A stretch of 64,000 nt of DNA from Micropterus salmoides (taxonomy: Eukaryota; Chordata; Actinopteri; Centrarchiformes; Centrarchidae). Under the pieces are notes generated by a model that worked only from the letters and a program-made list of their open reading frames with translations, did not search any database and was not told the DNA's origin. Positions 51,225-62,000 of this stretch are shown piece by piece. The stretch lies in contig NW_024040485.1 in NCBI RefSeq assembly GCF_014851395.1, positions 7,774,104 to 7,838,103 on the forward strand, in the 5' to 3' direction. Made by a program: the position numbers and the translations under genes. Each line of letters opens with the position of its first letter. Position 1 is the first letter of the stretch.

Positions 51225-54200
51225 TCATCTCTCTGAATCGCTCTGGACGTCGTCATCGACTTTCTGAATGATAGGCAGTTGGTCTCCCCAGTCGCTGCTC
51301 CGTGCACAGCGGTACACGTCTCTGATTAAAGGAAATGGAAAAACATTTTCAGTCAAATTATGTGCCTCCACGATCAGTAAATGTAAACACTGGACAACCA
51401 ATGAGCTTAACTCAGTGTCTAATAAAAGCAGCACATCACCGTCATGTCTACCGGGACTGGGTATCGATCCTTTATGGTCATGTCCTGTTCTCCCACAAAT
51501 TTTAGACTACCCTCCCTTAAACAGAAAGGGGGAAAAATTCTTCTCCCTCTTCTCTTCTGACACCCCTCACCTGCTTTGTTTTCGTGCTGTCACCACCAGG
51601 TGCTGTAGTTGTCCATCAGGGCAGCACAATCGACAGTGGACGTGTCTTGTTCGGCACTGCACCGGTGCGATCAGCCTGGCCCAGTCCACACCTTTGGTTT
51701 CTGCCTCCGCTGGTTCTGCCCGAGTCAGAATCAGGTAGCTGAACTTCTCCGTCTGCCGGTCATGGTGCTGAGAAAAAGTGGAATCTATTTGCTTTGATAG
51801 TCTGTGCTTAAGTAGAAATCAATAACATTTTCAACACTGAATTGTGAGTTGCCCTGCAATGTGCCGAGAGCTATACAGACAATTATCATTGCATCTTTGA
51901 TACTGAAGAAAACACGCAGTTGAAAGTTTTGTAAAAAGGGGGTTGAGAATGAAGTAACTTACTGATGCTTGACATTCAAGAATATTGCTGCATCTGGATG
52001 TAATGTTGAGGTTAATCTTACCCCCGGCAGAGGCAGAGGTTGGTACATCTGCTGGAAGTTGCAGGGCATGGTGGGCTCAACAGTCAGTTTAGGACACATC
52101 AGTTTGTGAGGACACTGGAAAAACAAAACAACAAGAGAGAAGATGAACAAAGACTGCCACTGCTGGATGAACATATGGCGTGATGTTTTCAACCAGCTGG
52201 GATTTAAACGTACCGGAGCAAACACTGATGCTGGTCTTGGGTCATGGACCGTCTTCTCTTGTTTCTGGAGATGGAGAAATGTACGTCATCAGGCTGCTTC
52301 CATTCACCGTGTCAAATCACTTACACGACAGCGCGTAACAAAATGCCCCGTAGGGATTTTAAAGTGCTATCTTATCTACTGTATCTGATTACCTTCAATA
52401 AAGTGTCTCTGGCCTCCATAAGCATCTGATGGCCCTCTTTGGTCCCATTTTCCACCAGCACCTACAAAAAAACATAATCAAATGTCATCATTAAATAAAA
52501 CAGAACTTCAAGGTATCACAATAGTTTTTAAGAAGAGTTGCAATTTATACATAAAATGTCTCAAAACTAGTGTATATTCAGTGTAAATTTTGACATTGTT
52601 TCAACCAACCAGGTACGAGCTTGTCTTTCTCCACAGAGTGAACACCGCCTCTTCTCGCTCCTTCGCATTTGGAAGCTCTGACAGGGTGAAGGCTGCTGCC
52701 ACCAAGTCAAACTGCACCTGGAAGGAGAAACGCAGGAGGGTCACGGCTCCTTATCTCTGAGATGTATGTGAAGCAGTTCCATAAGTCCAAATATGTTCCA
52801 GGCAAGAAACTAAATGTAAAAGAGTGAGTCGCAGCCATGGATTTAATGAAGCTTTGTATTTCTTCTCTCTTATTCTGTCTCTTTTTAGCCACGGAGGCCA
52901 ACACTGCAGGTGGTTCTTCTATTTCTTGAAAAAATCATCTGAATTGCTTTTGGAGCATAAAAAACTAATATTGTCAACAAATATTACTATTGCATTATTA
53001 GCAACAGAGAGAAAAAAACACATTTTCCCAATACACGGCTTTATATATAAAGTTTTTCTGTTAAGCCAACAGTGATTATCATATATATTACTTAAATATA
53101 TCTGGATAATACTGATGGTAGTCAAAATATTCATGCACCTTGATCACTGAGAAAAAAAATATTTTCTTTGAATTTGACTTTAAAGGTGTAATGTGTAAGA
53201 ATTGAACAGGGGGCAGCATATCACATATCAGGTCATAATGTCTGCTAACTGAGAGCAACGAAATCTAATTTTTTCTGTTGTTGTTGCATAGACAGCTTAG
53301 TTTGAATCTTTGTTTGGAACTTACACTAAATACAGAATTTCTGTTGCTGAAAAAAAAATTGTGGCGGTTTTACCTTAGGAGAGACAGGGAGGAACTGCCT
53401 GAAATAGACTTGTTTGATGTGAGGTTCAGCCCTTTCGTCATCACCTGTTCAACAAAAAAAACCCCACAAGGCTTAGATTTTCAGATCAAGTGTCTGACAA
53501 AAACCCAAACAAATGTGTGTCTGCGTGTGCACCTTTGAGAAGTCGCTCTGCCAGAATGTTCATCGGCCCGGAGCTGTCCACACACACCAGCTCCTTCAGA
53601 GTGTCGCCCCAGCACGAGTGTGACGCCCTGTGGGAGAAGGAGACAGACTCAATTCACAGTCTTGTAAGTTACATGAAAACTTTCTTTATGTTGCACCAAT
53701 GTTTTACACTAACCAGGCAACTGTTCCCAGTCCTGAACCAAAATCCAGGAGAGACTGAGGGGCAAAAGACGGATCCCTCTTCTTTATCTGAAATGATGGA
53801 ACAGTCATTCAGGACAGAAAAGGGTAGAAGTCTGAGCCGGAAGAACCGACTCTTTAAGGAAAGCCCCGGTGAGTGAGCTTATGATCTCCACCATCTGTTC
53901 GTTACCTCATTTATAGCTCTCCTCACTGCTGCATAGCCCCCCGCCAGCCGAGCCGCCATGTACACCACACCAAACTCTTCATCATACCTGGAACACAGAG
54001 TAAGCTGTATTTCAACGCATCTAAACTAAAACAAAAAAACAGTAATTTCATGGATATTACGGTATCACATAAAAGTATAGATAAAAGCAAGTGTTACTTC
54101 ATGGGAGTCCAGTGATATGTGGTTCTTCTGAGCTCTGAAAACACTTTCTTCCTGACGCGGTCTTCCTGCGCTTGTTCATCGATATCTGCAATGTAGAGCA

Positions 54201-55494
54201 TCTTTCTCCTGCTGCTGCATCATATAATCTGTTTGCAGTTACTATACATTCATTAATATTTTTTGATTTGTGTGTCACCCACCTCCTCTCGTCTCCATCG
54301 ATTTCTCCCAAATTTGTTTCTCCAAGCTCACAGCTTTCTGCCTCAGCGTGAAATCCTCGACTGCTCGTTTTCTGCTCCACATGACGTTTGTGAGGCGGTG
54401 AGCGCGGTCCGTCAGCTGAGTCACCTGAGCTCCTGCAGGTGGAGAGGTCGAAGAGTCGCATGGCATTTTGAGCTCTGGACCAGTGAAGCTACCAGCTTTG
54501 TATACCAGTTGATGACACATTCATCACTTAACCTACTGTGAATAATCGACCGTGCAGCCGTCTGGAGTTCCTCAGGTAGGCGCAGAGTTTTCAGGTTGGT
54601 CACACCTGGGTGCTTCCGGTGTACTTCTCCTTTTAGGAAATCTACCTGGGACTGTGGGTGTGCAGCTGCACTCATTCCCTGAGGATGAAAAATAAACAGT
54701 AACCAACCTACTTCTGGTCTTGGATTAAAGCAAAATTATAGACAAGTGTGTGTTCATTGACCTTCAAGCTCTAGTTCTTTGCCTCTGTAACTGTTCTTGT
54801 TAGTGAGACGACAGTTAGACTGTTAAGGTCAGACACAGCATCTCAGGCGACAGGCTAGCAGATATCGGTGTTCTCTAGGAATCTTATCTTTTTATAAGAC
54901 TTTCTGGCTCCGCCGATTAGAATTCAACTCATGGATAGTATTAGATTCTAATGTGACTGAAGGACTTGGTTCAGTACTCGCACATATTTTACCACAAATA
55001 ATTGATTCAGACAGTGATTCTGAGATTTTTCTGTCTGTAAAGCTTTTTGCAGAAAACACAAATAAATATACAGACTCTCTGTCAGTATTAGAGTATACTT
55101 GTATAAAATAATATCTTCAGAATAATTATAATAATAATAATTGGCAGATTGTTTCGAGGACCAATTAATTTACAAGTCAGAAACTTGATGAGGAAAGTTA
55201 ACGTTACTGTTGCTAAGAATTCAAGGTGGAGGAGACAGCTACTTCACAGATGAAGAAATGTGATATAATGACTATAAACATTACGTTTTCTCTATTTCTC
55301 TGTTGTAAAGAGAGCTGAACTGTACTCTATTTATCTCAGTCCTGTTTTAAAGGCGTCTGTCTGACCTCCATGGTAACGTTACAGTACAGACGCTGCGTTC
55401 AATGACACTCACAAACTGCACTCACCCTGCACATCACTTTCACGACAGCCGCCTTCTGACAGAGGACACACGCGCCATAGGTCCGTGATGCCAT
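51225..55494 (-). CDS. mettl17: Methyltransferase-like protein 17, mitochondrial (METTL17)
   Basis: Fourteen exons: 55494-55426, 54678-54537, 54432-54283, 54185-54098, 53987-53906, 53787-53714, 53627-53533, 53444-53374, 52717-52610, 52461-52393, 52264-52214, 52114-52022, 51767-51571, 51321-51225. Phases join to 461 aa (human 456). METTL17 is the Rsm22-family factor needed for assembly of the small mitochondrial ribosomal subunit. Seen: class I SAM-fold motif LLDFGSGLGTVAW (190-202); VYFRQFLPVSPKVQFDLV; TLSELP; VLVENGTKEGH; Fe-S-type cysteines C334, C340 and C351 (C-x5-C-x10-C; human has x7 in the second gap) with HVHCRLCCPDG (406-416); C-terminal DVYRCARSSDWGDQLP. The exon 2/3 junction (A|GTAGGT donor, CTGCAG acceptor) is the least certain, chosen because it keeps the frame. 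The N terminus is presumably a mitochondrial presequence. Head-to-head with parp2. Confidence 0.93.
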
Positions 55495-56082
55495 TTCGTC
55501 GGCGCTTGAACCGTGACTTCTTGTGTTTAAATGGCTTTAATTTTAACTGTGATTCGCAATGTGACAAGCACGGAGGCACGTTGGGATTTTGTACGAACCC
55601 TTCATCAAAATAACTCCGATTATCGGTTAAGTCGGAACCTTTAGTCCCGAAGTTTTGTTCCACCGGTGAGAGCACATACAGGAGTGATGCCTCACACTGC
55701 CCTTGTTTCCGAGTACAGTCCAACATCTCTTCTCGAAATTTTTTATATTAGCATAACATGGACAATATTACGCGTAAGCACGAAATATCAAACGTTATTG
55801 CTAAAGTGGGAATATTTTAATGAACTTTACTTTCTCAACTTTGTTTCAGTTTTAGTGCTGAAACCGCTGCCATGATAATGGCAATGTTTTTTTTTTCACG
55901 GAAGTGTAGAGCGCATGCGTCCGCGTATAACAGGTTGAGTTTTAAGCACGGAGTGATCTATTTTCATACTAAACGATCTTTATTCTTTAGCGGCACCGGC
56001 CAGGAAACCGTGCTGGGCAAAGTTTTCCGCCCTCTTTGTTGTCTTTATTACTGTACCCACACGGTTGTTTTCATAAACCACC
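55495..56082. promoter_or_regulatory. Bidirectional promoter region of mettl17 (-) and parp2 (+)
   Basis: Only 588 bp separate the two start codons. The interval is locally CpG-enriched (GTCGGCGCTTGAACCG, GTAGAGCGCATGCGTCCGCG, AGCGGCACCGGCC) and has no TATA box at a useful distance on either side. TGCGCATGCG-like GCGCATGCGT at about 55910-55920 resembles an NRF-1 site. No RNase P RNA gene is recognisable, although in mammals RPPH1 shares the PARP2 promoter. Confidence 0.55.
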
Positions 56083-59000
56083 ATGAGGCGTGCAAGAAGC
56101 TCGAGAAACAAAAGTCAGAATGCACAAGAAAATGAAGAAGTCCAGTCAAAAACAGGTGGGTGCTAGTTTCCCGCTGGACGGTTAGCCTGACTGGGCAGCT
56201 AGCTGCTGTAAGTTAACTAACGACGTCACGCGTGGTTGTCGGGACATGTAGAGAGCTGGAAAATAAATATTAATTTATGGCCCATGCAGGTTTTACAGTT
56301 TCAAAGATTTTTGGAAACCATTTTTGTCTGCCCAGGGTGGCATTTACCTGTTACACGTTGTCAAATTTGTCAATGCCTGCCACTGTCCCATTATTACTAC
56401 AAACCCAAAGGTCTTGGGAAGCCTAGGTGGATTGTTTATGACTATCACATATTCACTAATTGGCCTTTTAGGTACAACTAGTTAGAACGAATGCAGTCAG
56501 TTGTACAACAGCCATGCAGGTTGGTTATAATGTTTAATTTTTGTTGACATTGTTTTAGAGAGGTGATTATTCAACTTTACAGCCATTTAGGAGGCTGTAG
56601 TTTGAGGTGCTGTTGAATCAACACTGTTGTGCATTTGTCCAACATGAATCTGTCCAAACCTATGTGCAAATCTGGTTGTGCTTTTCAGACAAAGCATCTT
56701 AAGGCCACATATGAGTGGTAACAAAAACAACAAATAATCAGCTTGCTACAGATCTTTTGCATACCATGCTCCCTATTTATGGAATGACCTTCCACAATAT
56801 TATAGAGAAGCACATTCAGTAGATGTTTTTAAGTCAAGACTGAAAACCTACTTGTTCTCATGTCACTACAGCCTCTCGTAGAATTCGTGTTGGGTCGAGC
56901 ACCTTTTTATGTTCGCTTAATCTGAAGTTTTTAAATGTTGCTGTTTTATCGTTATCATTCATTTTCTTGCTGTGTTTAACCGTGTGTGTTTTATCTTATT
57001 TCATTGTGTCTTCTGTATTTGATCCTGTGTTTTGTAAAGTGTATTGGGACCAAGCAGCACTGTGATTTTATACTGTAAATAAAGTATGATTTGATTTTGA
57101 TTTGTAAGTGGAAAAACCTTTATTTATTTAATTATTAATATTTTAATATTTATTTAATACCAAAACATAAAGTGCTTTTCCTGCTCACTCTGTTTGTGTT
57201 CAGTGTGGCAGTGGGAAGGAGATGAAGGACAGTGGGAACCATACTCTCCTTCAGTCTGCGTCTTATTGGACTCAGCTGTCTCTTCAGGGAAAACCTCTCT
57301 CGCTCTGGCTCTGGGCTCTGGGACGGCCTACGAAGTCGACCTGAAGAAGATGGTCCAGATTAATCCTGTCACCAAGTACAAGAGGAAGATTCGCTCTCAG
57401 ACGGTAAAACCAGGTGCCTGATTTTTCTTTAATTTTCTGCCACAGTACCATTTTATTTTAAATTGTTGTTTAATTTTTTTCATCCCCTCTGCTTGGATTT
57501 TTGCTATCAATGTACAATAAAAATAAAACTATGTCAATTTTTCAGTGTCTTGATGTGTCTTCGGGTGTCATGTAGCCAACAATAAATACCATTGTATAAC
57601 TGGAGTTTTATTAGAGTTACTAGGTAATGTTTTTAGGAAAGACTTTGTGTAGTAGTTAATAGCAGTAGTCATAGTAGAGGTATTAAACAATGTTTTTATT
57701 TTGTTCAAATTTTGTATTTGTACATTTTAAAACAAATAAATAACCAAAGGTATTTAAAATGTTTCCTCTGTTGTTTTCTTTTGTTCAGAAAGTTTGGCTG
57801 AAGCTGGTGATGTGAATGCTCAAAATGGGAGGACATCTCAAGTTAAAGAGGAAGAGGAGGAGACAGAAAAGCAACCTGCAGCTAAGAGGAGAAAAGGGCA
57901 AAGCAAAAAGCAGAGTCAGACAAAAACTGAAGAAATGCCCAAAGAAGTAAAAAGCGAAGGTAAGGTAGATCAAATATTCATGTTTTATATGTTGCTATGT
58001 AGAGCCATTAGACACTGAAATTGGATTTTCACTGGTTTTGGGGTAACTGGTGACTCACAAAGAGCAGTAACTATGCTGTCATCATCAAGTGGTTTCTGTT
58101 TTTTCAGTTTAAACTGGTTTGAAAGGACATGGTGTACCCAGTACTTCATCTTAGCAGTACTGAGGTTTGTCCTGTCAATGGTTTGTCTCTGATGTTGAAC
58201 AGAGGTCGTGAGGACGGTGGTCATGAAAGGAAAAGCTCCAGTGGACCCTGAATGCAAAGCCAAACTTGGAAAGGTAAAGTGGCCACACGAGATATGAAAC
58301 TCACCGTTCACATGCTTGTGGTTTAACACCTGTTTGAAGAGCATTCTTCCAGTTACAGTTCTCCTTGTGAGCGTGACACACATGTTTATGGTGTATTAGA
58401 CACAAGTATGTTACTAGTCAGTTAAATGTCAGATCTTAAATCTTATAAATGATTGTTGTACCCAGAGCAGCTTCTTAGAAATTTACTTTTGGGTGTGCAG
58501 GTCAAGCAAACACTCAATAGGTGTGAACAATATTTCACTGCTGTTATTGATACATTTAATTAGTCATTTATTTTTTAATCTGTGAAAATGGACTGTGTCA
58601 CTTGTGTTTCACTTGAACCCTTTCCTTAATCATTGTTGTCTTAATAAACTGTACAACAATGATTACATGCAATGTAAATAAAGGAAATAAGAAGTTTACA
58701 GGAACAACAGATTCTTCATTTATTCAGGTGCGGTTACCTTCATTTATATTAACTATTAACTTTATAGTAACTGTTCGATTTCTCTTTCAGGCTCATGTTT
58801 ACAGTGAAGGAAATGATGTTTACGACGTGATGCTAAATCAGGTAAAGTGTTATAATTACAACATCTGCCAAATTAATTAATTAATAAAATATCTCCTAAA
58901 ATACTGACAGGGAATTTTATTACACTCAAAGCTGGATGTGCTTTTTGATCAAAATTCAAAAGCTGTTTTCATTTCCATTCTGACCACTATTAATAGTTTA

Positions 59001-62000
59001 ATCCATCCATCCGTCGTCAATCGCTTATCCTGCGCACAGGGTCGCGGGGATTAGTAGTTTAATTGAAATTCTAATCACAATTTTTCACCATGGTTTCAGG
59101 TTCTTAAATTATATATGAAAAACAGTAATCCAGTGAAGGCTAATAGAGCGAATCGATTTTTAGGCTTGCAGCAAGAACTTTCCGTCTTATTTTGCAGACA
59201 AATCTTCAGTTTAACAACAACAAATACTACCTGATCCAGCTGTTGGAGGACGACACCTCCAAGGTTTACAGTGTGTGGTTAAGATGGGGCAGAGGTGAGT
59301 TCATGTTTGTATTTATTTACGCAGACAAATAACAGGTCTACAGATCTTTGGAAGATCTTTTCTAAAATGTAAACCAGCTGACTACATTTTTTTGGGTGGT
59401 TTCTTCACTGTTTTGTTTTTTCAGTTGGAAAAGTGGGTCAAAACAGTCTGACAGCCTGTGGAGGAGACTTGCTGAAAGCCAAAGATTTCTTCAAGAAAAA
59501 GTGAAATTGTGCAATTAAAAAAAATATTTCTGGATGTCTAATTGAAGTGAATGTAGTATAATTCTAAAACTTGTTTGTTTTGCCTCAGGTTCTTTGATAA
59601 GACCAAGAATGAGTGGGAACACCGAGCGACTTTTGAGAAAGTAGCAGGGAAATACGACATGGTGTTCATGGACTACAGCACGAATGAAAAGGCAAGGAAC
59701 CATCGACTCACAGTATAAATATCGCTTCAGCATCTTTGTAATTAGGACTTGACACATTTCACTGTTCCAGAAGGAGAACCAGACCACAGTGGATGCTGTT
59801 CCCAAAAAGAGGATCTCCAAGCTGGATGTGAAGATCCAGTCGCTCCTGGAGCTAATCTGTGACCTCAAAGCCATGGAGGAGTGTGTGCTGGAGATGAAGT
59901 TTGACACCCGGAAAGCCCCTCTAGGTCAGTCTGACAGAATCAAAATCACAACAGAAATGTACCACAATTTGACCTGTTATACTCTTTTAATTTCTCCTAA
60001 CAACATTCCCAGAAAATAAAATTTTATATAGAGCACATAGAGTATTTAAAAATATTTAAGTTGCTATGATGTGATCCAAAGATGAAATAAAACAAGTTCT
60101 CAAGGTCATCATTTTAACTCTAATTGCGCCACCTGACTGTATGAGTAGGTGAAAAACATGTGACCAGTATTTATAATCCTTTTATTGTTGTACCTCACGT
60201 TTCAAATTGTATTTGTATTTCTACTTTCAGGCAAGCTGACCTCAGAGCAGATCCGTGCAGGCTACACGGCGCTGAAGAAAATCGAGACATGTTTGAAGAA
60301 GAAGGGCAGCAGTCGGGAGCTGCTTGAAGCATGCAACCAGTTCTACACCCGCATCCCTCATGACTTTGGGTAGGGAATATGTGCCTGTACACAGTTAGAG
60401 AGAGATTTACTAAATGTGTTGGGAAATTAATGTATGTATGAGTTGATCTCTGTCTTGTTGTAACTTAAAGATGTTATTTTACAGGTTGAAAACTCCTCCA
60501 ATCATTCGTACAGAAGATGAGCTGAAGGAAAAGATTGCATTGTTGGAGGTAAAGGGCTCTTTCATTAAATGAGGTCTACACTCTGTTTATGTCTTCACTT
60601 AAGTCTATGGTCCATACTATATCTATATATTTCTTTCTGTCTTCTTTCTTTTTATCAGGCACTAAGTGACATTCAGATAGCGGTGAAAATGGTTCAGTCC
60701 AGTGAAGACAGTGACGAACATCCTCTGGACAGACAGTACAGCTCCCTCCAGTGCAAACTGGAGCCTCTGGACTCCAGCTGCCATGAGTACAAGGTTTACA
60801 GCGTTTACAGCGTTTTGCTACTTATAACTGTTCAGAGACCACTGATTGACCAAATAGTAAACTGAATGAAACTTGAGCTGCAATAAAATCCAGAAGATTG
60901 ATGTGTAACCAGTGTTGTTTCACTGTAAACCTTCCTTGTCTCTGTGTGAAGGTGATAGAAAAGTATCTACAATCCACTCACGCCCCTACCCACTGTGACT
61001 ACACCATGACGGTGCTTGACATCTTCTCAGTGGACAGAGAGGGGGAGAGGAACAACTTCCTCTCACAGTTACACAACAGGTAATACACACAGGGCTTAGT
61101 GTTTGTATAAATTGTGAATCCATCTGTTGGCTTTGATACAGATGTTAAGCTGTATGTGCTGTGCTTCTTTGAAATCTGCATTGCTGCAAAGTTTCATATA
61201 TGCCTGCATAATGTCTGACAGTTATTTAACAGCCCACTGTCTGTCTGTCTTGTCTACCAGGACTCTGTTGTGGCACGGTTCCCGTCTGTCTAACTGGGTC
61301 GGCATCCTCAGTCAAGGGCTCCGAGTGGCCCCACCAGAAGCTCCTGTCACCGGTTACATGGTAGGATGGACAGAAAAATACATCAATATACTGTTTTTCA
61401 TTTGATTCGTACAATCCATAAATAAAATAAATACGGACAATATTTCATTTGATTATCTTTTCATGTGACAACACTGAAGAAATGACACTTAGACTGTACA
61501 GCTTGTATAACGGTGTAAATTTGCTGTCCCCTCAAAATAACTCATCACACAGCCATTAATGTCTATACTGCTGACAACAAATGTGAGAACACCCTAAAGT
61601 GAAAATGTCCAAATTGGGCCCAAAGTGTCAATATTTTGTGTGGCCACCATTTTTTTTCCAGCACTGCGTGAACCCTTTTGGGCATGGAGGTCACCAGAGC
61701 TTCACAGGTCGCCACTGGAGTCCTCTTACACCTGAGTAACACTAACGAGTCACATGACACCAGGGAGGGAAAATGGCTAATTGCGCCCAATTTGGACATT
61801 TTCATACTCACTTCATTACATCATTACAGCTCTGGTGAATAAGATTCTCGTATCTGTTTAAACCCACGTTCTTGACCAGTTAATCACCTTGACAAACCAA
61901 TGCCTTTCTGAGCTAAGAACATTTAAAACCATACCGCTATACAAATTAACATATAAATGTTGAAAATGTTTGAATTGTAGTGCTGAAGATCTGTTTATTA

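Noticed and set aside
55500..56080. Possible RNase P RNA (RPPH1) gene next to parp2
   Set aside because: I looked for the conserved H1 RNA core motifs and a Pol III promoter because RPPH1 adjoins PARP2 in mammals; none were recognised.
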